DNA of 64,000 nt from Sphingomonas_O antarctica (GTDB lineage: Bacteria > Pseudomonadota > Alphaproteobacteria > Sphingomonadales > Sphingomonadaceae): the NCBI RefSeq assembly GCF_965137005.1, contig NZ_CBCRXM010000013.1, forward strand, positions 29,436 through 93,435. The letters run 5' to 3'. The notes below the pieces were generated by a model, which saw nothing but the letters and a program-made list of their open reading frames with translations, was not told the DNA's origin and did no database searches. Positions 16,870 to 25,439 of the stretch are shown here, one piece after another (positions within the stretch are counted from its first letter, which is position 1; each line of letters starts with the position of its first letter). The position numbers and the translations under genes are program-made.

Positions 16870-18216
16870 CTACTTCAACAGCACCAGTTCCTCGGCCATC
16901 GTCGGGTGCAAGGCAATCGTGTCATCGAACTGCGCCTTGGTCAGTCCCGCCTTGACCGCCACCGCCGCCGCCTGAAGAATTTCCGCCGATTCCGGGCCGA
17001 TCATGTGCAGCCCGACGACGACATCGTTCGAGGCGTCGCAGATCATCTTGTACAGCGACCGTTCGTTGCGCCCCGCCAGCACATTCTTCATCGGCCGGAA
17101 ATCCGAGGTATAGACCTTGACCGCGCCCAGCTGGTTCTTCGCCTGCCCCTCGGTCATGCCCACGGCGGCGATCGGCGGGTGGCTGAACACTGCGCTCGGC
17201 ACATTGACGTAATCGACGCGCGTCGGCTTGTTGCCGAAGACGGTATCGGCAAACGCTTGTCCCTCGCGGATCGCGACGGGGGTCAACTGGATGCGGTCGG
17301 TCACGTCGCCCACCGCATAGATCGATCCGACCGACGAGCGGTTATCCTCATCGACCTTCACCGCGCCCTTGTCCGTAAGCACAACACCCGCCTCTTCGAG
17401 CCCCAGCCCCTTGGTATTGGGCGCGCGACCGGTGGCGAACAGCACCATGTCGGCATGGATGTTTTCGCAACCCGCCATGTGCACGTCGAGCGTGCCGTCC
17501 TTGCGCTTGACGATCTTTTCGAATGGCGCGTTGAAGCGGAATTCGATTCCTTTCATCACCGAGATCTGCAGCAACCGGTCGCGGATCTGCTCGTCATAGC
17601 CGCGCAAGATCTGGTCGCTGCGATTGACCAGGATCACGCGCGCCCCGAACTGATGGAATATTCCCGCAAATTCGTTGGCGATATAGCCGCCGCCCGCGAT
17701 CACGATGCGCTTTGGCAGCTTTTCGAGGTTGAACACCTCGTTCGACGTAATGCCGTGCGCACTGCCGGGGAATGTCGGGACGATGGGATAACCGCCGGTC
17801 GCGATCAGGATGGTCTTGGCGGTTATGTCGCGTCCGCTGGCCAATTTGATCCCGTTGGGCCCGGTAATGACCGCGCGCTCCCTGATGACCTCGACATGGT
17901 GATTGCCCAGCGTCTGGCCGTATAATTCTTCCAGCCGGTCGACTTCGGCCAGCACATTGTCGCGAAGGACCGGCCAATCGAACTTGCAGTCGGGTACGTC
18001 CCACCCGAACCGCCGCGCATCGGCCAGATCTTCGGCAAAATGCGCGCCATAAATCAGCAGTTTCTTGGGCACGCAGCCGCGGATGACACAGGTGCCGCCG
18101 ACGCGGAATTCCTCGGCCACCGCCACCTTCGCACCATGCGCCGCGGCGACCCGGCTGGCGCGCACGCCGCCCGACCCCGCGCCGATGACGAACAGGTCGT
18201 AATCGTATTCAGCCAT
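16870..18216 (-). CDS. gor: Glutathione-disulfide reductase
   Basis: A flavoprotein of 448 residues that reduces GSSG with NADPH. The FAD-binding N-terminus (YDLFVIGAGSGGVRASRVAA), the redox-active GGTCVIRGCVPKKL near residues 41-54, the NAD(P)-binding IVIAGGGYIANEFAGIF, the second FAD motif IYAVGDVT, and the C-terminal dimer interface ALHPTMAEELVLL with its catalytic His are all visible. Full length. It lies 11 bp downstream in the opposite sense of nothing; the trimodular polysaccharide gene follows it on the same strand after an 11-bp gap, so read-through is possible. Confidence 0.95.
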   Translation of the reverse strand: MAEYDYDLFVIGAGSGGVRASRVAAAHGAKVAVAEEFRVGGTCVIRGCVPKKLLIYGAHFAEDLADARRFGWDVPDCKFDWPVLRDNVLAEVDRLEELYGQTLGNHHVEVIRERAVITGPNGIKLASGRDITAKTILIATGGYPIVPTFPGSAHGITSNEVFNLEKLPKRIVIAGGGYIANEFAGIFHQFGARVILVNRSDQILRGYDEQIRDRLLQISVMKGIEFRFNAPFEKIVKRKDGTLDVHMAGCENIHADMVLFATGRAPNTKGLGLEEAGVVLTDKGAVKVDEDNRSSVGSIYAVGDVTDRIQLTPVAIREGQAFADTVFGNKPTRVDYVNVPSAVFSHPPIAAVGMTEGQAKNQLGAVKVYTSDFRPMKNVLAGRNERSLYKMICDASNDVVVGLHMIGPESAEILQAAAVAVKAGLTKAQFDDTIALHPTMAEELVLLK

Positions 18217-18243
18217 GCGTCATTCCTTTAGTGACTGCCTAAG

Positions 18244-18534
18244 TCACCCCGCGGGCATGTTGGCAAGACGGCATTCGGGCCAGGTGCGCAGACCCACGGT
18301 CAAGCGCGCCCAATCACCCCGCGTCCAGAACTCCGTCCGGCGGCGATGATCCAGCCCCGTGAAACGCGCGCCGTCGGCGCTGACCGTCTGCGCCAACCGC
18401 AGCAACCGCCCATCGAAGTTGAGCACCACCCGGTCGCGCGAAAAACGCGCGATCACCACCGTCGGACCGCATTGAAAACGCGCCGCGGTCGGGATCGTCG
18501 CGCCCGCCAAAGCCATTGCCGCCAACACGATCAT
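18244..18534 (-). CDS. MliC-like small exported protein
   Basis: A protein of 96 residues with a short signal-like N-terminus (MIVLAAMALAGATIPTAA). The rest, FQCGPTVVIARFSRDRVVLN followed by a DGARF and FWTRGDWARL segment and one more Cys (PECRL), looks like the beta-barrel MliC fold (C-type lysozyme inhibitor, often a lipoprotein). There is no lipobox Cys at the cleavage site. The assignment is by pattern only. Confidence 0.6.
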   Translation of the reverse strand: MIVLAAMALAGATIPTAARFQCGPTVVIARFSRDRVVLNFDGRLLRLAQTVSADGARFTGLDHRRRTEFWTRGDWARLTVGLRTWPECRLANMPAG

Positions 18535-18586
18535 CGCCGTCTCCCAACCTTGCTACACCGCCTTGACCCACATCGAGCATCGCCCC

Positions 18587-19399
18587 ATGCCGCCGCCGAT
18601 GGACGATGCCCCGCCCGCCGCAATCGCGCCAGCCCCCGTCGCGCGCAGCGAGTGGCGCGATTTTGCCCTGTTCTGCATCAAGCTGTTATTCGTCGTCGCC
18701 TTGGTCCGCAGCTTTGTCTTCGCGCCGTTCAGCATCCCGTCGGAATCGATGATGCCGCGCTTGCTGGTCGGCGATTATTTGATCGTGACCAAATGGCCCT
18801 ACGGCTTCTCGCGTTATTCGCTGCCTTATTCGGTGCCATTGATCCCCGGACGCGTCCTCACCACCTTGCCCCAACGCGGCGACGTGGTGGTGTTCAAGGA
18901 ACCGCCCGAAAATAATATCGACGTGATCAAGCGCGTCATCGGCCTGCCCGGCGACACGATCCGCATGAAGGCGGGCCAGCTGTTCATCAACGGAACGGCG
19001 GTGCCGAAGGTCCAGATCGCCGATTTTATCGTGCCGGTCAGCCCGAACACCCATTGCCTGACCCCGGCATCGGATCATGGCAGCACCTGCCGCTATATGC
19101 GCTTTCGTGAGACCTTGCCCGGCGGGCGGAGCTATGACGTCCTGGATTTCGGGCGCTATCCGGCGGACGATACCGGCGATTACCGCGTCCCGGCCGGCCA
19201 CGTCTTCCTGATGGGCGACGACCGCGATGACAGCGCCGACAGCCGCCTCGAAGCCGGCGGGTTCGGCTTCGTGCCGATCGAAAATCTGGTCGGCCGCGCG
19301 CAATTCTCGGTGTTCTCGACCGACGGCTCCGCCAATTACCTGCTCCCCTGGACGTGGTTCACGGCGGCGCGCTGGCACCGCATCGGCGAAGGGTTTTGA
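18587..19399 (+). CDS. lepB: Signal peptidase I
   Basis: A protein of 270 residues that cleaves Sec and Tat signal peptides at the periplasmic face. One N-terminal TM helix (FALFCIKLLFVVALVRSFV) is followed by the nucleophile motif PSESMMPRLLVGDYL (Ser) and the general-base motif DVIKRVIGLPGD (Lys), then the conserved GDDRDDSADSR box. ATG 18587 was taken; TTG 18563 or ATG 18599 are alternatives. Its stop overlaps the rnc start, giving a lepB-rnc-era operon, an arrangement well known in proteobacteria. Confidence 0.95.
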   Translation: MPPPMDDAPPAAIAPAPVARSEWRDFALFCIKLLFVVALVRSFVFAPFSIPSESMMPRLLVGDYLIVTKWPYGFSRYSLPYSVPLIPGRVLTTLPQRGDVVVFKEPPENNIDVIKRVIGLPGDTIRMKAGQLFINGTAVPKVQIADFIVPVSPNTHCLTPASDHGSTCRYMRFRETLPGGRSYDVLDFGRYPADDTGDYRVPAGHVFLMGDDRDDSADSRLEAGGFGFVPIENLVGRAQFSVFSTDGSANYLLPWTWFTAARWHRIGEGF

Positions 19400-20049
19400 G
19401 CTGGCTCGCCGAGACATTGGGTGCGGAGCCGCGTGATGCGACGCTGTACCAAACCGCGTTGACGCATCCAAGCCACGGCGCGGACAATTACCAGCGCCTC
19501 GAATTTCTCGGCGACCGCGTCCTCGGCCTCGTCATCGCCGACTGGTTGAGCGCGCTGTTCCCCAGGGACCGCGAAGGCGAGCTGTCGCACCGCTTCGTCA
19601 CTCTGGTGTCCGGCGCGACCTGCGCCGATGTCGCCCGCGATCTCGGCCTGCGCGGCCATGTCCGCCTCGGCAAGCAGGCGCGCGACGATGGCGCGGCGGA
19701 CAGCGACAACATCCTCGGCGACGTGATCGAGGCGCTGATCGGCGCTTTGTATCAGGAACACGGGTTGCAAGCCGCCCGCGCTTTCATCCACCGTGCCTGG
19801 GCCAGCCGGATCGACGGCAAGGCTGCGGTGCCGCGCCATCCCAAATCCTTGCTTCACGAATGGGCGGAAGGACATAAGCGCAAGCCGCCGACCTACACCG
19901 TCATCGACCGCTCGGGTCCCGACCATGCGCTTCGCTGGACCGTCCGTGCCAGCCTCGGCACTGCGGGCGAGGCGGACGGCACCGGTTCGTCCAAACAGGA
20001 GGCCGAAACCGCTGCGGCCACCGCTTTATTGGGAATGCTCAGCCTATGA
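19396..20049 (+). CDS. rnc: Ribonuclease III
   Basis: A double-strand-specific endoribonuclease of 217 residues that processes rRNA precursors. It has the signature YQRLEFLGDRVLGLVIADW, the second acidic motif LGDVIEALIGALYQ, and a C-terminal dsRNA-binding domain (PKSLLHEWAEGHKRKPPTY then GSSKQEAETAAATALL). The only sensible start is TTG at 19396, which overlaps the lepB TGA (TTGA); the N-terminus then reads SWLAETLGAEPRDATLYQTA. Confidence 0.95.
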   Translation: MSWLAETLGAEPRDATLYQTALTHPSHGADNYQRLEFLGDRVLGLVIADWLSALFPRDREGELSHRFVTLVSGATCADVARDLGLRGHVRLGKQARDDGAADSDNILGDVIEALIGALYQEHGLQAARAFIHRAWASRIDGKAAVPRHPKSLLHEWAEGHKRKPPTYTVIDRSGPDHALRWTVRASLGTAGEADGTGSSKQEAETAAATALLGMLSL

Positions 20050-20939
20050 CGCAGCATTGCGGCCTCGTCGCTGTGATCGGCGCGCCCAACGCGGGCAAAT
20101 CGACCCTCGTCAATGCGCTGGTCGGCCAGAAAGTGGCGATCGTCACGCCCAAGGCCGGCACCACGCGCACCCGCCTGATGGGCATCGCGATCGAGGGTGA
20201 GGCACAAATCATGCTGGTCGACACGCCCGGGATTTTCGACGCCACCCGCCGCTTCGACCGCGCGATGGTCCAGGCGGCATGGGGCGGCGCGCAGGATTCG
20301 GACGTCATTGCTCTGGTCGTCGATGCCACGCGCGGCGGCGGACCAAAGCTGGCGGGCATCCTCACCGCGCTCGAAAACCGCAGCGAACCCAAGTTGCTGA
20401 TCCTCAACAAGGTCGATGCGGCGGACAAAGGCAAGCTCCTCGCGCTCGCGCAGAAACTCAACGAGCGGATCGAGTTCGACGAAACGCTGATGGTGTCGGC
20501 CACCACCGGCGATGGCGTCGCGGACCTCAAAGCCATGCTCGCCGCGCGCCTGCCCGAAGGGCCGTGGCACTTCCCCGAGGATCAGGTCAGCGACGCCCCC
20601 GAACGGATGATGGCCGCCGAAGCCACGCGCGAACAATTAACGCTGCAACTGCATCAGGAACTGCCTCAGGCGAGCGCAGTCGTCACCGAAAAATACAGCG
20701 AACGCGACGACGGCTCGGTCGAAATACACCAGCAAATCCTCGTCGAACGCGACAGCCAACGCGCCATCGTCCTCGGCAAGGGCGGGGTGCGATTGAAAGA
20801 GATCGGCTCAAAGGCGCGGGCCGAACTGGCGACGTTGCTCGACCGCCGCGTCCACCTCTATTTGCACGTGAAGGTCGCCCCCAAATGGAGCGACGACCGC
20901 GGGATCTATCGCGACATCGGACTCGACTGGGTCGACTGA
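20046..20939 (+). CDS. era: GTPase Era
   Basis: A GTPase of 297 residues acting in 16S rRNA maturation and 30S assembly. G1 GAPNAGKSTLVNAL, G3 DTPGIF, G4 NKVD and a C-terminal KH domain (RAIVLGKGGVRLKEIGSKAR) are visible. It overlaps rnc by 4 bp (ATGA). The last 34 bp overlap the 3' end of the opposing sirtuin gene. Confidence 0.96.
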   Translation: MTQHCGLVAVIGAPNAGKSTLVNALVGQKVAIVTPKAGTTRTRLMGIAIEGEAQIMLVDTPGIFDATRRFDRAMVQAAWGGAQDSDVIALVVDATRGGGPKLAGILTALENRSEPKLLILNKVDAADKGKLLALAQKLNERIEFDETLMVSATTGDGVADLKAMLAARLPEGPWHFPEDQVSDAPERMMAAEATREQLTLQLHQELPQASAVVTEKYSERDDGSVEIHQQILVERDSQRAIVLGKGGVRLKEIGSKARAELATLLDRRVHLYLHVKVAPKWSDDRGIYRDIGLDWVD

Positions 20940-21736
20940 AGCAGCTGGTCGACCCAAGCGGGCACCAATGTGCTGGCCGGGCCGATCCGCGTCGTGTCGA
21001 AATAGATGCTGCCCGCGCTCGGATCGAGGTTCATCTCGAGCGTCTGCGCGCCATGATAGCTGGCCGTCCGCACGAAGCCCGCCGCCGGATAGACCGCGCC
21101 CGAAGTGCCGATCGACACGAACAGATTCGCGCGGGAGACCGCCGCGTCGATCTCCTCCATCCGGTAGGGCATTTCGCCGAAAAACACGATGTCGGGGCGG
21201 AGGGCGGGTCGTCCACAGTCCGCGCACAGCGTCGCGGGCGGCAGACCTTCGAGCCACGCCCGCCGCGCGCCACACGCGGCACACAGCGCCGATTTCAGCT
21301 CGCCATGCATGTGGATTAGTCGAGGCGCACGGCCCCCTGCCGTCATCCCGGCGAAAGCCGGGATCCATCCCTCCGGGCGTACCCCAGGTTCGGACGATGG
21401 ACCCCGGCTTTCGCCGGGGTGACGAGAAAGGTGCTGCCAGGCACGCTCATGCAGATCGTCGACATTCTGCGTGACGATCAGCAACTCTCCCGACCATTCG
21501 GCATCGAGCCGCGCCAGCGCGACATGCGCTGCATTGGGCTCGACTCGATCCAGCGCCGCGCGCCGCTCGTCGTAGAAGCGGTGCACCAATTCCGCATCGT
21601 GCCTCAGCGCGTCGGGGGTGCAAACATCCTCGACGCGATGCCCTTCCCACAGCCCGCCGGGCCCGCGAAACGTCGCCAGCCCGCTTTCGGCTGAAATCCC
21701 CGCCCCGGTCAGGATGACGATGTTGCGAGGGGTCAC
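20906..21736 (-). CDS. cobB: NAD-dependent protein deacylase (sirtuin) with in-frame palindromic element
   Basis: A sirtuin of 276 residues. Motifs: GAGISAESGLATFRG (NAD), FYDERRAAL (Y-x2-R, as in deacylases that accept succinyl-lysine), TQNVDDLHERA, HMHGE (catalytic His), and a zinc site CAACG/CADCG. Between DLHERAWQ and LIHMHGE a segment of about 30 residues (SRHPGESRGP ... GWIPAFAGMT) is absent from ordinary CobB, where these motifs are separated by only a few residues. It is encoded by a palindromic repeat at 21342-21423 inserted in frame. The start is GTG 21736, overlapping the aldo/keto reductase stop (GTGA). Confidence 0.9.
   Translation of the reverse strand: MTPRNIVILTGAGISAESGLATFRGPGGLWEGHRVEDVCTPDALRHDAELVHRFYDERRAALDRVEPNAAHVALARLDAEWSGELLIVTQNVDDLHERAWQHLSRHPGESRGPSSEPGVRPEGWIPAFAGMTAGGRAPRLIHMHGELKSALCAACGARRAWLEGLPPATLCADCGRPALRPDIVFFGEMPYRMEEIDAAVSRANLFVSIGTSGAVYPAAGFVRTASYHGAQTLEMNLDPSAGSIYFDTTRIGPASTLVPAWVDQLLQSTQSSPMSR
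21342..21423. repeat. Protein-coding palindromic element inside the sirtuin gene
   Basis: Two 26-bp arms, 21342-21367 and 21398-21423, are inverted copies that differ at only two or three positions. Each arm itself contains a hairpin of type CCCGGCGAAAGCCGGG. The 30-bp centre is unrelated. The element keeps the sirtuin frame open. The arms look like the dispersed intergenic palindromes of sphingomonads. Confidence 0.88.
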
Positions 21737-22593
21737 GCCATGCCGTTGAGCGCGGTTATCGCCTCTTCATCGAGCGTGATGTCCGCGACAGCCAAATTCT
21801 CCGCGAGGTGCGCGCGCGACGACGTGCCGGGGATCAACAGGATGTTCGGCGACCGCCGCAACAGCCATGCCAGCGCTGCCTGCAAAGGCGTGATCTCCAG
21901 CCGCGCCGCCTCCCGCGACAGCACATCCGACTGCAACGGGCTGAACCCGCCGAGCGGGAAGAACGGGGTATAGGCGATGCCTTGCGCGGCAAGGCTGTCG
22001 ACCAACGCATCGTCGCCCCGATGCGCCAGATTATACATGTTCTGGACGCAGACGACCGGCGTGATCGCCTGTGCCTCGGCGATCTGCTCGGGCAGGACGT
22101 TGCTGACCCCGACGCCGCCGATCAGCCCGTCGTCGCGCAACCTGGCGAGCGTTTGGACCTGTGTAGCGATCGACCCCTTGGCGGGTTCCTGCGCGAACAT
22201 CGCGCGGTAATTGACCGCGCCGATCTGCTCGATGCCCAGCCGGGTGAGATTGTCTTGGACCGCCGACGTCAATTGCGCAGGAGTTTGCGCGGGCAGCCAG
22301 CCGCCCTTGGCATCACGCACCGCCCCGACTTTGGTCACCAAGGTGAGATGCGCGGGATAGGGATGCAGCGCCTCCCGGATGATGTCGTTGACGACGAACG
22401 GCCCGTAATAATCGCTGGTGTCGATATGATCGACGCCGGCATCGACCGCCGCCCGCAGCACGGCGACCGCCTCGGCACGGTCGCGCGGCGGACCGAACAC
22501 GCCCTTCCCCGCCAGCTGCATCGCGCCATAACCGATGCGATGAACCGTCCGGTCGCCGATTTGATACGTGCCGGCGGCGTCGAGATTGGCCAT
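21733..22593 (-). CDS. Aldo/keto reductase
   Basis: An oxidoreductase of 286 residues with a TIM barrel. It shows RIGYGAMQLAGKGVFG, the catalytic Asp/Tyr segment DHIDTSDYYGPFVVND, Lys in LVTKVGAVRD, and His/Asn-equivalent positions further on, plus an NADPH-binding C-terminus (LIPGTSSRAHLAENL). ATG 22593 was chosen because GGGAG lies just upstream and family homology starts there. It couples to the downstream sirtuin by GTGA overlap. Substrate unknown. Confidence 0.88.
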   Translation of the reverse strand: MANLDAAGTYQIGDRTVHRIGYGAMQLAGKGVFGPPRDRAEAVAVLRAAVDAGVDHIDTSDYYGPFVVNDIIREALHPYPAHLTLVTKVGAVRDAKGGWLPAQTPAQLTSAVQDNLTRLGIEQIGAVNYRAMFAQEPAKGSIATQVQTLARLRDDGLIGGVGVSNVLPEQIAEAQAITPVVCVQNMYNLAHRGDDALVDSLAAQGIAYTPFFPLGGFSPLQSDVLSREAARLEITPLQAALAWLLRRSPNILLIPGTSSRAHLAENLAVADITLDEEAITALNGMA

Positions 22594-22609
22594 GCTGGGT
22601 CTCCCTGAA

Positions 22610-23029
22610 TTACTCTCCAGCATCAACTTGCTCGGGCGACCAATGATCCACGTCGCCGGTAATTTCGACCCAAGGGTGTTTGCGGTTTTCGTAAACCGAA
22701 TAGCTTGGCGCGGGGAAATTCGGGTCGGCGAACGCACCCATCGGCACGGCGGTCACGCCGGGCATCAGTTCGATCACATAAGTGACCGTCGCGCCGCATT
22801 CGGGACAGAAGTGGAAGGTCGCGCGATTGCCGCTGTCGGACACATTCGAATACGCCTTGGCCTCGCCCGTCACGGTGATGCGCTCGTCGGGCCAGCGCGC
22901 CTGCGCCGCAAAGGCGCTGCCCGAACGCCGCTGACAGTCGAGGCAGTGGCACACCGACACGCGCACCGGCTCTCCTTCGCATTCGGCGCGAAGCTGGCCA
23001 CAGCGACAGGTGGCGGTGCGGGTCGTCAC
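22610..23029 (-). CDS. GFA family zinc protein (glutathione-dependent formaldehyde-activating type)
   Basis: A protein of 139 residues with the GFA/CENP-V cysteine pattern: CRCG at the N-terminus, SVCHCLDCQRRSGSAF, and FHFCPECGATVTYV, which bind zinc. GTG 23029 was selected since GGGAG precedes it and the cysteine motif starts immediately afterwards. The reaction is likely glutathione-adduct or small-thiol chemistry, but for most family members it is not proven. It ends 17 bp before the aldo/keto reductase start and probably shares its transcript. Confidence 0.85.
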   Translation of the reverse strand: MTTRTATCRCGQLRAECEGEPVRVSVCHCLDCQRRSGSAFAAQARWPDERITVTGEAKAYSNVSDSGNRATFHFCPECGATVTYVIELMPGVTAVPMGAFADPNFPAPSYSVYENRKHPWVEITGDVDHWSPEQVDAGE

Positions 23030-23130
23030 GGCGTCTCTCCCTCGATTTCCTGCTGTCCTACACCGGCTTGCTTGTGGCAGGAACGCGGCATGACCCGACC
23101 GGCCTCGCCCCCCTTCCCCACAGCCCTTAT

Positions 23131-23201
23131 TGGCACATGTGAATCGTGTGAACCGGGCGGCGGAGCGAAACGATAATGGCAGATGTGAACCGTGTGAATC
23201 G
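23131..23201. repeat. Two copies of a 25-bp motif flanking the DUF72 start
   Basis: Copy 1 (23131-23155) and copy 2 (23177-23201) match at 22 of 25 positions and lie 46 bp apart. The core reads ATGTGAAnCGTGTGAAnCG. Copy 2 starts one base into the DUF72 start codon and encodes its first residues (ADVNRVNR). Confidence 0.75.
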
Positions 23202-23943
23202 CGGCACCATTCGCGTCGGCGTCGGTGGCTGGGATTACGACCCGTGGCGCGAGACATTCTACCCCGCGGGCCTCAGCAAGGCGAAGCAATTGCCTTATGC
23301 CGGGACCCAGCTGACGGCGATCGAAATCAACGGCACCTATTACGGCAGCCAGAAGCCCGAAACCTTCGCCAAATGGGCCAAAGCGGTGCCCGACGGGTTC
23401 AAGTTCGCGGTCAAGGCGTCGCGTTTCTGCACCAACCGCCGCGTGCTGGCCGATGGCACGGAATCGATCGAACGGTTCCTGACGCAAGGGCTGACCGAAT
23501 TGGGCGACCGCTTGGGGCCGATCCTGTGGCAGTTCATGGCGACCAAGAAATTCGACGCCGACGATTTCGCCGGGTTCCTCGCTTTGCTCCCCGCGACACA
23601 GGACGGCGTCCCGCTGCAACACGCCATCGAAGTGCGGCACGAGAGTTTCCTCGCGCCCGAATTTGCGGCGATGGTGGCAAAGGCCGGACACGCCGTCGTG
23701 TTCGCGCATTCGAACGACTTCCCCGAAATCACCGCGCCATCCTCCACGCTTTTCTATGCGCGGCTACAGGAGAGCGTGGACGAAGTCGCGACGGGCTATG
23801 ATGCCAAGGCGCTCGACGCCTGGGCGGCCCGGGCGAACGATTGGACCGCGGACGGGCGCGACGCCTATGTGTTCTTCATCTCGGGCGCAAAGCACCGCAA
23901 TCCGGCGGCGGCCATGGCGCTGATAGAGAAATTGCAAAAGTAG
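23176..23943 (+). CDS. DUF72 domain-containing protein
   Basis: A protein of 255 residues with the DUF72 TIM-barrel-like fold: IRVGVGGWDYDPWRETFYP, LTAIEINGTYYGSQKPETF, VPDGFKFAVKASRF, LGPILWQFMATKKFD, and EVRHESFLAPEF. The enzymatic function is unknown. The start codon sits inside the second copy of a duplicated 25-bp motif, and its first ten residues (MADVNRVNRG) are therefore repeat-derived. No signal peptide. Confidence 0.88.
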   Translation: MADVNRVNRGTIRVGVGGWDYDPWRETFYPAGLSKAKQLPYAGTQLTAIEINGTYYGSQKPETFAKWAKAVPDGFKFAVKASRFCTNRRVLADGTESIERFLTQGLTELGDRLGPILWQFMATKKFDADDFAGFLALLPATQDGVPLQHAIEVRHESFLAPEFAAMVAKAGHAVVFAHSNDFPEITAPSSTLFYARLQESVDEVATGYDAKALDAWAARANDWTADGRDAYVFFISGAKHRNPAAAMALIEKLQK

Positions 23944-24027
23944 CTGGACCCCGGCTCGGAGGCCGGGGCGACGCAGTCCGGTTATTTTACCCCATATCGT
24001 CGCCCCGGGCTTGACCCGGGGTCCAGC
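23943..24027. repeat. Intergenic inverted repeat between DUF72 and dapB
   Basis: Arms at 23943-23973 and 23998-24027 are imperfect inverted copies (GCTGGACCCCGG ... CCGGGGCGACG against CGTCGCCCCGGG ... CCCGGGGTCCAGC), each with its own small stem. The 24-bp centre is AT-rich. It is the same class of structure as the element in the sirtuin gene, in its ordinary intergenic position. Confidence 0.85.
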
Positions 24028-24048
24028 TTCTTCTTCGGAATCACTCTT

Positions 24049-24777
24049 ATGGTGAAAATCGGAATCTACGGAAGCAGAGGCCGCATGGGGCAAGCCATCG
24101 CTCACGCCCTCGCGGACCAGAATCTCGTCCTCGCGGGCGGGTCGGATGCGGGCGACGATCCGCTCGAACTGGCGAAGAAGAGCGACGTGCTCGTCGATTT
24201 CTCCGCGCCCGTAGCACTCGGCGGGAATCTCGATGCGGCCGTCGCGGCGAAAACGCCGATCGTCATCGGCACCACCGGCCTGACCGAAGAACATCAGTCG
24301 ATGATCGACGAGGCGGCGCAGTCGATTGCGGTGCTGCAGGCGGCGAACACCTCGCTCGGCGTGACGTTACTCACCGCATTGGTCGAGCAGGCGGCGGCGC
24401 GGCTGGACGAGGATTGGGACGTGGAAATCCTCGAATTGCATCACCGCCACAAGGTCGACGCGCCGTCCGGCACGGCGCTCGCGCTGGCCGCTGCCGCCGC
24501 GCGCGGCCGCGCACGGAGCCTCCCCGAAGTCAGTCGCTTCGACCGCTTCGAAAACGACTCCCCGCGCGACCGTGGCAGCATCGGTTTCGCGTCGCTCCGT
24601 GGCGGATCCGCGGCGGGCGACCACACCGTGCTCCTCGCGACAGAAGGCGAACGCATCGAAATCACCCACCGCGCCGAAAGCCGCGACATTTTCGCGCGCG
24701 GCGCGATCAAGGCGGCGCTGTGGCTCGTCCGCCTGTCGCCCGGGCGCTACACGATGAACGACGTGCTGGGGCTTTGA
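24049..24777 (+). CDS. dapB: 4-hydroxy-tetrahydrodipicolinate reductase
   Basis: An enzyme of 242 residues in lysine/diaminopimelate biosynthesis that reduces the DapA product with NAD(P)H. The N-terminus has the nucleotide-binding GIYGSRGRMGQAIAHAL; VIGTTGLTEEHQ, the catalytic ELHHRHKVDAPSGTAL (His and Lys) and the C-terminal dimer region are present. Full length. It overlaps nth by 4 bp (TTGA). Confidence 0.95.
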   Translation: MVKIGIYGSRGRMGQAIAHALADQNLVLAGGSDAGDDPLELAKKSDVLVDFSAPVALGGNLDAAVAAKTPIVIGTTGLTEEHQSMIDEAAQSIAVLQAANTSLGVTLLTALVEQAAARLDEDWDVEILELHHRHKVDAPSGTALALAAAAARGRARSLPEVSRFDRFENDSPRDRGSIGFASLRGGSAAGDHTVLLATEGERIEITHRAESRDIFARGAIKAALWLVRLSPGRYTMNDVLGL

Positions 24778-25439
24778 AGAAGGCCGATATTTTCGAGTTC
24801 TACCGGCGGTTGGCCGAGGCCAATCCGGACCCGCAGACCGAGCTTGAAAGCGTCAACATCTACACCCTGCTCGTCGCGGTGGCACTGTCGGCGCAGGCGA
24901 CCGATGTCGGGGTCAACAAGGCTACCAAGGCGCTGTTCGCCAAAGTGCGCGATCCGCAGGCGATGCTCGATCTTGGCGAAGACGGCCTCAAGCAGCACAT
25001 CAAGACCATCGGCCTGTTCAACACCAAGGCCAAGAACGTCATCGCGCTCAGCCGGATGCTGGTCGACAAATATGGCGGCGAAGTGCCGAACGAGCGCGCG
25101 CTGCTCGAGGAACTGCCTGGCGTCGGGCGCAAGACCGCCAATGTCGTGCTCAACGTCGCGCTGGGGGCGGAGACGTTTGCCGTCGACACCCATGTGTTCC
25201 GCGTTGGCAATCGCACCGGCCTCGCCAGGGGCAAGACGCCGCTCGCCGTCGAGACGATCCTCGACCGCCAGACGCCGCAGCCGTTTCGCAGCCACGCACA
25301 TCACTGGCTGATTTTGCACGGCCGCTACATCTGCAAGGCGCGCACCCCCGAATGCTGGCGCTGCGTCGTTGCCGAGCTTTGCGCGTTCAGGCCCAAGACA
25401 CCTGCGCCGAAGCAGAAGGATGCCGGAGGAACGCCATGA
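24774..25439 (+). CDS. nth: Endonuclease III
   Basis: A DNA glycosylase/AP lyase of 221 residues in base excision repair of oxidised pyrimidines. The helix-hairpin-helix LPGVGRKTANVVLN (catalytic Lys), the catalytic Asp in AVDTHVFRVGNRTGL and the [4Fe-4S] cluster C-x6-C-x2-C-x5-C (CKARTPECWRCVVAELC) are intact. The start is TTG 24774, overlapping the dapB stop. The stop overlaps the next gene (ATGA). Confidence 0.95.
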   Translation: MKKADIFEFYRRLAEANPDPQTELESVNIYTLLVAVALSAQATDVGVNKATKALFAKVRDPQAMLDLGEDGLKQHIKTIGLFNTKAKNVIALSRMLVDKYGGEVPNERALLEELPGVGRKTANVVLNVALGAETFAVDTHVFRVGNRTGLARGKTPLAVETILDRQTPQPFRSHAHHWLILHGRYICKARTPECWRCVVAELCAFRPKTPAPKQKDAGGTP

